DNA of 64,000 bases. Origin: an uncultured Ignavibacteriota bacterium (GTDB taxonomy: Bacteria > Bacteroidota > Ignavibacteria > UBA10030 > UBA8401). Position numbers and translations under genes: made by a program. The DNA lies in NCBI GenBank assembly GCA_903884005.1, contig CAISDA010000020.1, forward strand, positions 124,001 to 188,000, in the 5' to 3' direction. Shown here piece by piece: positions 9,091 through 17,412 of this stretch. Below the pieces are notes generated by a model that saw only the letters and a list, made by a program, of their open reading frames with translations, ran no database searches and was not told the DNA's origin. Within the stretch, counting starts at the first letter, position 1; the number at the start of each line of letters is the position of its first letter.

Positions 9091-10211
9091 GACGGCCCGC
9101 GTTGAAGAAAGGACGGAAACCGTTGCCTGAAATACGCACTGTCGCGATCATCGGACTGGGCGTCATCGGCGGGTCTCTGGCGATGGCGCTGAAGCAGCAC
9201 TATCCGCAGATCCACGTGACCGGCTGCGCGCGCGAGGCCGCGCTTGCGGCAGCCAGGAAGAAGAACATTGCCGACGCATACACCTTGTCGATCCATGACG
9301 CCGTTGCATCGGCGGACCTTGTTTTCGTCTGCACTCCGGTCCATACGATCCTCCGGATGCTTCCCGAGATCGCCGATGCGGTGCAGGCGCATGCGATCGT
9401 GACGGATGTCGGCAGCACAAAAGAAGCCGTCTGTCTCTACGCGAAAAAACTGTTCAGGAAGAAGGGTGTCTTCATCGGCGGACATCCGATGGCCGGCTCC
9501 GAAGGCAGCGGCATCGCGTTTGCCGACGCGCTGCTGTTTCAAAATGCGGTCTATGTGCTGTGTCCGGCGACAGGCGCTGACACCCCGGTGCTTGCCTCGC
9601 TGCTGCAGGCGTTCGGCGCGCGCGTGATGATCATGAAGCCGCTCGAGCATGACCGGATCGCGGCGTGCATCAGCCATGTGCCCCAACTCGTCGCTGTCGC
9701 GCTGATGAACCTTGCGGGAGCCAGAAACAAGGACAACGAGGCGTACCTGCAATTGGCCGCCGGCGGTTTCAGGGATATGACGCGCATCGCCTCGAGCCAG
9801 TACGCGATGTGGAACGATATTCTCGCCACGAATACCAAACAGATCCGCATGGCGCTCAGCCGCCTGCAGGAGATCCTCTTCCGCTTCGAGGAACATTTGA
9901 ACCAGCGCGACCTCGCATCGTTCGAACGCGACTTTACAAAAGCGAAGACGCTCCGCGATGCGATCCCGAAAAATGTCAAAGGGTTCCTCGCTCCGCTCTT
10001 CGACGTGTATGTGATGGCCGAGGACCGCCCCGGCATTCTTGCGGAGATCACCGCGGAGCTTGCCGCAAAAGGCATCAACATCAAGGACATCGAATTGCTG
10101 AAGATCCGCGAGGGCGAGGCCGGAACATTCCGCGTGGCATTCGCATCCGCGGCCGCCGCCGACAACGCCATCGCGGCGCTCGCGAAGATCAACATCAAAG
10201 CGGGCCGATAA
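9087..10211 (+). CDS. tyrA: Prephenate dehydrogenase with C-terminal ACT domain
   Basis: Oxidatively decarboxylates prephenate to 4-hydroxyphenylpyruvate on the way to tyrosine. The NAD-binding Rossmann motif GLGVIGGSLAMAL lies near residue 20. The family motifs DVGSTK, GGHPMAGSEGSG and a helical dimerisation domain follow. The last 75 residues are an ACT domain (YVMAEDRPGILAEIT), expected to bind an amino-acid effector. There is no chorismate mutase domain. The ATG overlaps the aroF stop, so the entry enzyme and the tyrosine branch are translated together. Confidence 0.94.
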   Translation: MRRPALKKGRKPLPEIRTVAIIGLGVIGGSLAMALKQHYPQIHVTGCAREAALAAARKKNIADAYTLSIHDAVASADLVFVCTPVHTILRMLPEIADAVQAHAIVTDVGSTKEAVCLYAKKLFRKKGVFIGGHPMAGSEGSGIAFADALLFQNAVYVLCPATGADTPVLASLLQAFGARVMIMKPLEHDRIAACISHVPQLVAVALMNLAGARNKDNEAYLQLAAGGFRDMTRIASSQYAMWNDILATNTKQIRMALSRLQEILFRFEEHLNQRDLASFERDFTKAKTLRDAIPKNVKGFLAPLFDVYVMAEDRPGILAEITAELAAKGINIKDIELLKIREGEAGTFRVAFASAAAADNAIAALAKINIKAGR

Positions 10212-10254
10212 TAGTGTCATGACCATGGCCGGCATGACGCCGGGAGGTGTGCCG

Positions 10255-10719
10255 ATGGGAACAGAAATCGAACGAAAATACCTGGTGCGTTCGGACGAAT
10301 GGAAACAAATGGCACGACGGAAATTCTACCGTCAGGGATATTTGTCGACGGAAAAAGCACGCGTCGTGCGCGTGCGGACGATCGATGACGCGGCATTTCT
10401 GACCATTAAAGGCGTGACGGTCGGCGTGAGCAGAAGCGAGTTCGAATATGCAATACCAGTGGACGATGCGAACTTTATGCTCGACACATTGTGCGAGAAA
10501 CCGATCATTGAAAAGTTCAGGACAACAATCGAATTGGCCGGATTGGTCTGGGAGGTCGATGAATTCCGCGGCGACAATGACGGCCTAGTGGTAGCGGAAG
10601 TGGAGCTCTCGGATGAACATCAACACATCGAACTTCCATCGTGGATCGGTGAAGAGGTGTCGGGCGATCCGCGCTATAGTAATTCAAATCTGATACACCA
10701 TCCTTTTACACAATGGTAG
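10255..10719 (+). CDS. CYTH-domain protein (triphosphate tunnel metalloenzyme)
   Basis: A 154-residue CYTH protein beginning MGTEIERKYLV, which contains the ExExK signature at the N-terminus. Other family residues include VRVRTIDDAAFLTIKG and the acidic strand VVAEVELSDE. Single-domain bacterial members of this size usually hydrolyse inorganic triphosphate and need divalent metal. The ATG at 10255 is preceded by GGGAGGTG, a good Shine-Dalgarno site, and is preferred over the upstream in-frame ATG at 10219. It lies 43 bp after tyrA in the same direction. The in vivo substrate is unknown. Confidence 0.88.
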   Translation: MGTEIERKYLVRSDEWKQMARRKFYRQGYLSTEKARVVRVRTIDDAAFLTIKGVTVGVSRSEFEYAIPVDDANFMLDTLCEKPIIEKFRTTIELAGLVWEVDEFRGDNDGLVVAEVELSDEHQHIELPSWIGEEVSGDPRYSNSNLIHHPFTQW

Positions 10720-10792
10720 AGAACGCTTTCGCATGGCATCGATGGGTGCTGCCGGCGTTTCCCCACCCCCCACGTGCCATATTGGAGCTGTC

Positions 10793-11977
10793 ATGAAGAA
10801 AAACTATATTCTGCCGATCGTCGTGCTCTCTGCAATACTTTTTGCCCGCCACAGCTCAGCCCAGACGACAATAAGGATTAATGAAGTGTATACCAGAGGC
10901 GTCGCCGGTAATCTCGATTGGGTCGAGATCTATAACACGGCAGCAGCGCCGATCGATATCAGCGGATTCAAGATATACGACGCCGGCGGAAAGACCGGAG
11001 CGAAGACAAAGAAATTATTTCCCGCCGGCACCGTGGTGCCTGCAAAGGGGTTCGTCGTCATTGCCACGGATACGGCAACATACGCCGGCGATCAAAGCGC
11101 GTTCGGGCTCGGAAGCGGCGGCGACAGCGTCTGGGTGGAAAACGCCGCGGGTGCGCTGCTCGACTCTGTCTACATTCCGGCACTCGGGCTGGACACGACG
11201 TTCGCGCGCGTACCGGATGGATCGAAGACCTGGGTAAAAACATCTCCGGCCACAAAAGGCGTATCGAACGTTGTCATCAAAATGAATGAGATCTATGCGA
11301 ACGGAGTTGCGGGAGCGCTGGATTGGATCGAACTCTATAATTCCTCGGCGGCTGCGGTGAATATCAGCGGATATAAAATTTACGATATCGGCGGACAGTC
11401 GGGATCGAAAGGAAAGAAACTCATCCCCGCCGGCACGAACCTGGCATCCAAGGGATTTTTTGTCGTGATCGTCGATACGGCAAGCTTCGCCGGCGACACG
11501 ACAGGGTTTGGATTATCGAGTGCCGGAGAGACAGTGTGGCTTGAAAACGCGTCGGGAGTGGTCATCGATACGGTGGCGTTCCCGGCCATGGTGAAGGATA
11601 CCTCATACGCGCGCAAGCCCGACGGTTCCAATGCGTTCGTGAAATTGACACCGACTTCCAGGGGCGTCACAAACGGCACTGCGACGTCGGTGAAGCAGAC
11701 CGGCACAGCCGCCGAAAGTTACAGCCTTGAGCAGAATTACCCGAATCCGTTCAATCCGTCGACAACGATCCGGTTCGCGCTGCCGGGCGCGCAGTTGACA
11801 ACGGTCACAGTGTATGATGTGCTGGGGAAAAAGGTGGCGACACTGGTGAACGAAGTGAGGGCGGCAGGCACGCATTCGGTGCAGTTCGACGCTCGCGGCC
11901 TGACAAGCGGCATGTATTGGTATCTGCTGCGCGCGGGCGCGTATTCGGAAATCAAAAAAATGATCGTCGTAAAATGA
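10793..11977 (+). CDS. Secreted protein with two lamin-tail domains and a T9SS sorting domain
   Basis: Starts MKKNYILPIVVL with a signal peptide ending near SSAQ. Two tandem lamin-tail (LTD) beta-sandwich repeats follow, each opening INEVYTRGVAGNLDWVEIYN or MNEIYANGVAGALDWIELYN and closing FARVPDG or YARKPDG. They are similar enough to be a recent internal duplication. The last 85 or so residues are a type A type IX secretion sorting domain (LEQNYPNPFNPST ... GMYWYLLRAG). The protein is expected to reach the cell surface or medium through T9SS. LTD domains often sit beside nucleases or adhesins, but no catalytic domain is present here, so an adhesive or structural role is only a guess. Confidence 0.88.
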   Translation: MKKNYILPIVVLSAILFARHSSAQTTIRINEVYTRGVAGNLDWVEIYNTAAAPIDISGFKIYDAGGKTGAKTKKLFPAGTVVPAKGFVVIATDTATYAGDQSAFGLGSGGDSVWVENAAGALLDSVYIPALGLDTTFARVPDGSKTWVKTSPATKGVSNVVIKMNEIYANGVAGALDWIELYNSSAAAVNISGYKIYDIGGQSGSKGKKLIPAGTNLASKGFFVVIVDTASFAGDTTGFGLSSAGETVWLENASGVVIDTVAFPAMVKDTSYARKPDGSNAFVKLTPTSRGVTNGTATSVKQTGTAAESYSLEQNYPNPFNPSTTIRFALPGAQLTTVTVYDVLGKKVATLVNEVRAAGTHSVQFDARGLTSGMYWYLLRAGAYSEIKKMIVVK

Positions 11978-11992
11978 GCCGGCAGTAATGCT

Positions 11993-12026
11993 CCGCCTCC
12001 TGCGCTCATGTGACCCCGGGAGGCGG
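11993..12026. terminator. Hairpin between convergent genes, possible bidirectional terminator
   Basis: Perfect 8-bp arms CCGCCTCC and GGAGGCGG enclose an 18-base loop in the 55-bp gap between the lamin-tail gene (+) and fmdB (-). No T-tract follows on either strand, so it is not a textbook intrinsic terminator. Position between two converging stop codons is the main argument. Confidence 0.4.
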
Positions 12027-12032
12027 GATGTG

Positions 12033-12449
12033 CTATTCGCTTTGTGAGGCGCTGCTTGAGGCGGCGCTGCTTTTTTCGCCGGGGCTGCTCTTGGCGCTGT
12101 CGCCCGCCGGGCTTTCCGACTTCGTGCTTTCTGATTTCGGGCTTTCCGTTTTCGAATTTTCCGGCGTCGAACTTTCCGACTTCGCATTTTCAGGTTTCGA
12201 GCCTTCGGACTTCACTTGGTCATCCTTCTGGCCGGATGCGCCCGATGGTGAGATCACACTGCCGTTCTTTTTGTAATCGGTCTGATAAAATCCCTTGCCC
12301 TTGAAGATAAAGCCCGACCCGTTGCTGATGATACGCACCAGGTTCGGTGTATGGCATTCCGGACACTCCACGAGCGCGTCGTCCTTCATCGATTGAAAAG
12401 CTTCCATTGTGTGCTTGCACTGCGTGCATCGGTATTCATACGTCGGCAT
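12033..12449 (-). CDS. fmdB: FmdB-family zinc-ribbon protein with low-complexity acidic/serine tail
   Basis: The N-terminal half is the FmdB-type putative regulatory zinc ribbon: MPTYEYRCTQC at the start and CPECH around residue 34 give the two CxxC knuckles, followed by GSGFIFKGKGFYQTDYKK. The C-terminal 60 residues are a disordered repeat-like run of Lys-Ser-Glu-Pro units (SESPKSESTKSES), longer than in many homologues. The function of FmdB proteins is not settled. It lies downstream of the aminotransferase gene on the same strand, separated by a structured repeat region. Confidence 0.88.
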   Translation of the reverse strand: MPTYEYRCTQCKHTMEAFQSMKDDALVECPECHTPNLVRIISNGSGFIFKGKGFYQTDYKKNGSVISPSGASGQKDDQVKSEGSKPENAKSESSTPENSKTESPKSESTKSESPAGDSAKSSPGEKSSAASSSASQSE

Positions 12450-12499
12450 TATTGCATGTCTCGCTTTCTCTGTTTAAAACGTGTTGTTCGTGAAACACT

Positions 12500-12594
12500 G
12501 AAGTAACTCGCAGCAACCCGCACCGCTTCGCTCGAGCATGCGAGATACCATCTCGCCCTACATGCGCACCGATGCAACGGCGGCGGGTTACTTC
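12500..12594. repeat. Inverted-repeat element with a decayed GGGCGAGAT palindrome
   Basis: Outer arms GAAGTAAC (12500-12507) and GTTACTTC (12587-12594) enclose an inner palindrome CGAGAT-ACC-ATCTCG (12541-12555), itself followed by CCCTACATGCGC. The core matches the intact palindrome at 29166-29190 and the sequence read as protein in lptD, with the left GGG lost. The right arm overlaps the aminotransferase stop codon. It looks like a small dispersed palindromic element between aspC and fmdB and could also form an RNA hairpin downstream of aspC. Confidence 0.6.
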
Positions 12595-13781
12595 AATTGT
12601 TGAAATCCCTTTTTCATCCGATCCGCCGCTTTCTGTAACTCTTCCATCGAGCATGCGTACGAGAGACGAATATTGTTCTTGGCACCGAACCCGCTGCCCG
12701 GCACAGTCACGACGTTGCACTCTTCGAGCAGGTATTGAGTGACATCGTCGCCGCTCTTGATCTTTTTTCCGTTGAACGATGTGCCGTACAAGCCGCTCAC
12801 ATTCGGGAACAGATAGAACGCTCCCTGCGGCGTCGGGCACGTGACGCCTTCCATGGCCCGGAGTTCGCCGAGCATGTAGTCGCGGCGTTTCTTGAATTCT
12901 GCCGTCATCGCATGCACCTCATCCTCCGGTCCGGCTATGGCCGCCGCCGCCGCGCGCTGCGAGATCGAGCACGGTGCCGAGGTGACCTGGCTTTGCACTT
13001 TATCGGCCGCATCCACGATTGGTTTTGCCGCGGCCATATAGCCGATGCGCCATCCCGTCATCGAATACGCTTTCGATACGCCGTTGATCGTGATGACGAG
13101 GTCTTTGATGGTCGGTATCGACGCGAGGCTGAAATGCCGCGCCCCGTCGTAGATCACCTTTTCGTAAATCTCGTCTGCGATCACATAGATGCCCGTTTTG
13201 CGCACGACCTCGCCGATCGCTTCGAGTTCGCTCTGCGTATAGACCGAGCCGGTCGGATTCGACGGCGAGCAGAGAATGAGCGCCTTGGTTTTTTTCGTGA
13301 TGGCCCGCTGCAATTGTGATGCGGAGATCTTGAAATCGGTGCGTTCGGTCGTCTTGAGGATGACGGGAACGGCGTCGACCAATTTCACGGCTTCCGGATA
13401 ACTCACCCAGTAGGGGGCGGGGATGATCACTTCATCGCCTTTGTTGCAGATCGCCTGCAGAGCGTTGAAGATCGAGTGTTTCGCGCCGTTCGAAACGAGA
13501 ATGTGCGACGGATCGACCGAGATGTTGTTGTCCCGGCGGAGCTTGTCGGCGATCGCCGAGCGCAGTTCAATGATGCCGGCATTCACCGTGTATTTCGTGA
13601 AGTTTTCCTCGATCGCCTGTACGGCCGCCCGCTTGATGTGTGCCGGCGTGGGGAAGTCCGGTTCACCCGCGGTCAGACTGACGACGTCGATGCCGTCGGC
13701 CTTCATTTTTTTTGCAATAGCGGTGAGGGCGAGTGTGAGGGATGCCTCGGCGTTCGCGACTTTTTTCGATAACGATTTCAC
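12588..13781 (-). CDS. aspC: PLP-dependent aspartate aminotransferase (class I)
   Basis: Fold-type I aminotransferase of 397 residues, the usual length for the thermophile/Rhizobium-type aspartate aminotransferase. Visible family residues are TAGEPDFPTP near residue 38, SNGAKHSIFNAL around 97, the CSPSNPTG segment near 171, DEIYE, and the PLP lysine Lys237 in GVSKAYSMTGWRIGY. Some close relatives also act on prephenate or aromatic keto acids, which would fit the nearby tyrA, but specificity cannot be read directly. It lies 13 bp after coaD in the long minus-strand gene string. Confidence 0.92.
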   Translation of the reverse strand: MKSLSKKVANAEASLTLALTAIAKKMKADGIDVVSLTAGEPDFPTPAHIKRAAVQAIEENFTKYTVNAGIIELRSAIADKLRRDNNISVDPSHILVSNGAKHSIFNALQAICNKGDEVIIPAPYWVSYPEAVKLVDAVPVILKTTERTDFKISASQLQRAITKKTKALILCSPSNPTGSVYTQSELEAIGEVVRKTGIYVIADEIYEKVIYDGARHFSLASIPTIKDLVITINGVSKAYSMTGWRIGYMAAAKPIVDAADKVQSQVTSAPCSISQRAAAAAIAGPEDEVHAMTAEFKKRRDYMLGELRAMEGVTCPTPQGAFYLFPNVSGLYGTSFNGKKIKSGDDVTQYLLEECNVVTVPGSGFGAKNNIRLSYACSMEELQKAADRMKKGFQQLK

Positions 13782-13794
13782 GTCGGTCGTGTCC

Positions 13795-14286
13795 TTATAA
13801 TGTCGTGGGAAATAGTGTTGTCATTTTTTTATACACTGACGCCGGAATGAATTCCTTATAGTCTCCGTTGAGCCGCGCAAGTTCGCGGACGATGCTCGAA
13901 TTCAAGTACGTGTAGCGTTCGTGCGGCATGAGAAAAACGGTCGCGATTTCGGGCGCCTGGTTGCGGTTCATGAGCGCCATCTGAAATTCAAATTCGAAGT
14001 CCGAGATGGCCCGCAGGCCGCGGATAAGCGCGCAGGCCGAATTTTTCCGTGCGAAATTCACCAGCAGGCCGTCGAAGCGGACCACCGTCGCATTCGCATA
14101 CTGCCGCTCGTCGATGATTTCCTGGATGAGCGCAACGCGTTCGTCTCCTGAGAACAGCGGCGACTTCGATGAATTGTTCGCCACGGTCACGATGACCTTG
14201 TCGAACAGACCGAGTGCGCGTTCGAGGATGTCGAGATGGCCGTTGGTGATCGGGTCAAACGTTCCCGGGTACAGTGCTGTCTTCAT
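13795..14286 (-). CDS. coaD: Phosphopantetheine adenylyltransferase
   Basis: Transfers AMP from ATP to 4'-phosphopantetheine, the penultimate step of coenzyme A synthesis. From the ATG at 14286 the protein is 163 residues and begins MKTALYPGTFDPITNGHLDIL, the nucleotidyltransferase signature with the T/HxGH motif. The C-terminal YTYLNSSIVRELARLNGD is also family-typical. The longer open frame upstream overlaps rsmD and is not homologous. The chosen start still overlaps the end of rsmD by about 30 bp; an rsmD-coaD pair is a common bacterial arrangement. Confidence 0.96.
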   Translation of the reverse strand: MKTALYPGTFDPITNGHLDILERALGLFDKVIVTVANNSSKSPLFSGDERVALIQEIIDERQYANATVVRFDGLLVNFARKNSACALIRGLRAISDFEFEFQMALMNRNQAPEIATVFLMPHERYTYLNSSIVRELARLNGDYKEFIPASVYKKMTTLFPTTL

Positions 14287-14830
14287 TGCCGCCGATAAAA
14301 TAAGTGACTGCCGTCCGTCCGTACGCCCGTTCGATGAGCGCGCGGCACAGCGGCGATGGTTCAAAATGAAAATGCGTCGGATGCTCGATCACCAGCATGC
14401 CCTCGGGCTCGAGAACGCCGCTGGCGAATATTTTCCCCGGCAGTTGGTTGAGCGTCGCGAGCGAATACGGCGGGTCAGCGAAGACCACGCTGTAGCGCTG
14501 CCGCGGCGCAGCGAGCACCTGATCGACGGACCCGAAGATGAGCGTGGCATCGGCTTCCGCCTTGATCAGCGCGATGTTCGCCTGAAGGAAGACGAATGCC
14601 TTGCGGTCATATTCTACGAACGTCGCATGCACGGCCCCGCGGCTCATCGCCTCGATGCCCACGCTGCCGCTGCCTGCATAGAGGTCCAGCACCGTGGCCG
14701 TCCGCCAATCGATGCGCGTCTGCAGCGTATTGAAGATCGCGCTTTTCACGCGGTCGGTCGCCGGCCGCACGGACAAATCTGCAACGGTCGTCAGGCGCCG
14801 TCCCTTATACTTCCCTGCAATAACACGCAT
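14255..14830 (-). CDS. rsmD: 16S rRNA (guanine(966)-N2)-methyltransferase RsmD
   Basis: SAM-dependent methyltransferase that modifies G966 of 16S rRNA in the 30S subunit. It starts MRVIAGKYKGRRL, shows the SAM-binding VLDLYAGSGSVGIEA and the catalytic FADPPYSL motif. At 191 residues its length is normal. It overlaps coaD downstream and lies 5 bp after the PilM-like gene, so it is probably translated from the same long message. Confidence 0.95.
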   Translation of the reverse strand: MRVIAGKYKGRRLTTVADLSVRPATDRVKSAIFNTLQTRIDWRTATVLDLYAGSGSVGIEAMSRGAVHATFVEYDRKAFVFLQANIALIKAEADATLIFGSVDQVLAAPRQRYSVVFADPPYSLATLNQLPGKIFASGVLEPEGMLVIEHPTHFHFEPSPLCRALIERAYGRTAVTYFIGGNEDSTVPGNV

Positions 14831-14835
14831 ATCCG

Positions 14836-15786
14836 TTATTCCGTTCTCATTGCCAGCCCGACGGCTGCTGTGAATTCATGGCGGCGCGCTTTGATGTCGG
14901 CGAGTCCCTTGAGCGATGCCGGAAGCACGACGATCTTGAACGGATCGATGAGTGCGACCGGAATGTTGAGCGACCGCGCAAGCGACTCGCACGTCTGATA
15001 CGATGCCGCGCTGCCATGAATAAAAACTTGTTCCGCTCCCGATGCGCGCACGAAATCGAACACCATCCGCGTGTCGTTGCCGGTGAACGGACGGATCTGC
15101 ACATCGACCGATGTGCCGTGCACGATCGTGCTGGCCGTCAATGCGGTGTCGTCCATGCCGATCATGAGCGTCGGCTGTTCGGCGAGTGAAGGATAATTTT
15201 CTTTGAGCGCGTTCTCGGCGCAAAAATGCTGGACATCGACGATGTGGAGCGATCCCTTGAGCAACTCAGCGGTGCCCTTGAGGAACGACACGAAGGCTTT
15301 TCGTACGCCGACCACGACAGTCTGCGCAACACCCGTTGATGCGTCCTCCGAAAGCCGATACGTGACCACCGCATGCGACGAATCGCCGGCGTCATCGGCA
15401 AATTGGCGCAGCTCCCAGAGCGCCTGTTCTTTCCGGCCGCGGGCGTCGAGCACGGTGTCCATCGGCACGGTCTGCAGCATCAGCATTCCCGTATTCATGC
15501 CGAACGACAGGCGTTTTGCACTGACGCCCAGCGACTTGAACACGTCCTTTAATTCCGCGGCGAACGCTTTTTCGCGCTGGTGTATGTCGTCTCCGGAGAA
15601 GAGCGCCGGATTGTCGAACTTCACCTGCGATTCGTAGGACCCTGCTGCCGTCAATGTGCAGCCGTTGGCGTTGTGCGTTAATTCCACGACAGTCACGTGC
15701 GAGTGTTCGAGTATGATGCCGGTGAAGCGTTCCGGTTTTTTAAAGGATGTCAGCATAGGACCATGTTCCGCAAGAGACAGCGACAT
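14836..15786 (-). CDS. PilM-like actin-fold protein without the usual PilN/PilO partners
   Basis: A 316-residue protein with no signal peptide that resembles PilM/GspL-type actin-fold proteins. It has an N-terminal beta-strand pair (FTGIILEHSHVTVVELTH) like the PilM opening, a central VVGVRKAFVSFLKGTAELL segment, and a C-terminal stretch LARSLNIPVALIDPFK ... FTAAVGLAMR that closely follows the PilM ending. In type IV pilus systems PilM binds ATP and recruits PilN. Here PilN, PilO and PilQ are not adjacent. The start codon overlaps the comEA stop (TAATG), so it is coupled to a competence-type DNA-binding protein. Assignment rests on pattern rather than a single decisive motif. Confidence 0.6.
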   Translation of the reverse strand: MSLSLAEHGPMLTSFKKPERFTGIILEHSHVTVVELTHNANGCTLTAAGSYESQVKFDNPALFSGDDIHQREKAFAAELKDVFKSLGVSAKRLSFGMNTGMLMLQTVPMDTVLDARGRKEQALWELRQFADDAGDSSHAVVTYRLSEDASTGVAQTVVVGVRKAFVSFLKGTAELLKGSLHIVDVQHFCAENALKENYPSLAEQPTLMIGMDDTALTASTIVHGTSVDVQIRPFTGNDTRMVFDFVRASGAEQVFIHGSAASYQTCESLARSLNIPVALIDPFKIVVLPASLKGLADIKARRHEFTAAVGLAMRTE

Positions 15787-16217
15787 TAGTGTCCGGTCTC
15801 GGATGTGACTGTGATCTTTTCACGCAGCCGTTCAAATTTTTTTGGCCCGATTCCCGCAACCTTCGTTACATCGTGGACGGTTCGGAAGCGTCCATGCGCC
15901 GCGCGATAGGCAAGGATCCGGTCGGCCAGTTTCGGGCCGATGCCGGGAAGCGCAATGAACTGCATGCGGCCGGCCTTGTTCAGGTCGACCGCGCCGTGCG
16001 CAGTATCGGCACCGGCGGTCATCGGCGCACGAGTGCGCGCGGCAAAGACCGAATCGGTCTGTGCATACTCGAACGACCGGTCGGGCGGCGGGCCGGTCGC
16101 GGCTCGGTATGCTTTAATGCCTGCGCCGGCAAGAAACACGACGGACAGGACGAACAGGATCTTCTGTTCGTTCCTGGTGAACACAAAAAAGTCGCGAACC
16201 GTGCGGAAGACGTTCAT
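15786..16217 (-). CDS. comEA: ComEA-like helix-hairpin-helix DNA-binding protein
   Basis: A single N-terminal membrane segment (about residues 20-35, ILFVLSVVFLAGAGI) anchors the protein. The C-terminal 70 residues form the ComEA double helix-hairpin-helix: DLNKAGRMQFIALPGIGPKLADRIL and HDVTKVAGIGPKKFERL. ComEA binds incoming DNA on the outer face of the inner membrane during transformation. It follows dnaJ by 15 bp and is coupled to the PilM-like gene. Many bacteria keep comEA homologues without proven competence. Confidence 0.85.
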   Translation of the reverse strand: MNVFRTVRDFFVFTRNEQKILFVLSVVFLAGAGIKAYRAATGPPPDRSFEYAQTDSVFAARTRAPMTAGADTAHGAVDLNKAGRMQFIALPGIGPKLADRILAYRAAHGRFRTVHDVTKVAGIGPKKFERLREKITVTSETGH

Positions 16218-16232
16218 GGCGCCGCGTCCGGA

Positions 16233-17390
16233 TTACGTGAACACGCTCTTCATTTTTTCAAAAAATGACTTGTTCTTGCTTTTGTCCTCGTCCGTCGGAA
16301 TAACATGCTCGCATGACGCGAGCTGCTTCAGCAGATCTTTTTCTTTCGAACTTAATTTATTCGGCACCCATATCTGAATGCGTATGAGCTGGTCGCCGCG
16401 GCCGTAGCTGTTGAGGTGCGGAATGCCTTTCTCCTTCATGCGGAGCATTTTGCCCGGCAGCGTGCCGGGTTCGATCTTGATCTTCGAGTGGCCCGTCAAT
16501 GTTGGCACGTCAAGGTCTGCGCCGAGCGATGCTTCGGGAAAACTGATGAGCGCATTGAAGATCACATCGTCGCCGTTGCGGATGAACGATTCATGCTTGA
16601 GCTCTTCGAATTCGACGATGATGTCTCCAGCGGGCCCGCCGCGGCGCCCAGCGTTGCCCTGGCCCTGGAGGGTCAGATAATTCCCTTCAGAGACGCCGGC
16701 CGGCACGGTGATCTTGATCGTCGACTCGCCATGTTCGCGGCCTTCACCCTCGCACGCGGTGCACTGGTCCTTGATGACGTTGCCCGTTCCACCGCAATGC
16801 GCGCATGTGGAAATGTTCACGAACTGGCCGAACATCGATCGCGACACCTGGCGCAGTTCGCCCGTACCGTTGCAGTGCGGGCACGACGATTTCGACGAGC
16901 CGGGTTTTGCACCCGATCCGCTGCACGTCCCGCAGGTTTTCCACTTTTTCACCTTGATCTTTTTTTCGGTGCCGCCGGCGATCTCCTCAAGCGTCAATTT
17001 CAAGCGCAGACGCAGGTCCGACCCCGGTTGACCGGTCTCGCGCCGGCGCTGCTGCTGCTGCGTGCCGCCGAACATTTCCTCGAAGATGGAATTGCCTCCG
17101 AAGATGTCGCCGAAACTCGAGAAAATATCGTTGACGTTCTGATAACTCCTGAAATCGGTGCCCCTCATGCCCTCATGCCCGTACTGGTCGTACCGCTGGC
17201 GCTTCGTAGGATCGCTCAGGGCCTCATAGGCTTCGGCGCCTTCCTTGAATTTGTCTTCGGCCTCCTTATTATCCGGGTTCCTGTCCGGATGATACTGGAG
17301 CGCCAACTTGCGGTATGCTTTCTTGATCTCCTCGGGCGTGGCCGAGCGGCCGACGCCTAATATCTCGTAAAAATCTCGTTTCGATGGCAT
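16233..17390 (-). CDS. dnaJ: Molecular chaperone DnaJ
   Basis: Hsp40 co-chaperone that delivers substrates to DnaK and stimulates its ATPase. The J-domain occupies residues 1-70 with the HPD motif in [11 protein letters not shown] Gly/Phe-rich linker follows. The zinc-binding region has four repeats ([32 protein letters not shown]), and then come the C-terminal substrate-binding domains. Length of 385 is typical. It lies 22 bp after grpE in the heat-shock gene string; dnaK is not in the window. Confidence 0.97.
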   Translation of the reverse strand: MPSKRDFYEILGVGRSATPEEIKKAYRKLALQYHPDRNPDNKEAEDKFKEGAEAYEALSDPTKRQRYDQYGHEGMRGTDFRSYQNVNDIFSSFGDIFGGNSIFEEMFGGTQQQQRRRETGQPGSDLRLRLKLTLEEIAGGTEKKIKVKKWKTCGTCSGSGAKPGSSKSSCPHCNGTGELRQVSRSMFGQFVNISTCAHCGGTGNVIKDQCTACEGEGREHGESTIKITVPAGVSEGNYLTLQGQGNAGRRGGPAGDIIVEFEELKHESFIRNGDDVIFNALISFPEASLGADLDVPTLTGHSKIKIEPGTLPGKMLRMKEKGIPHLNSYGRGDQLIRIQIWVPNKLSSKEKDLLKQLASCEHVIPTDEDKSKNKSFFEKMKSVFT

Positions 17391-17412
17391 AGGGTGAACA
17401 CTTCATTTCTGG

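Noticed and set aside
8643-10235. 530-residue minus-strand ORF opposite aroF and tyrA
   Set aside because: Both plus-strand genes are unmistakable; the shadow has no homology-like motifs.
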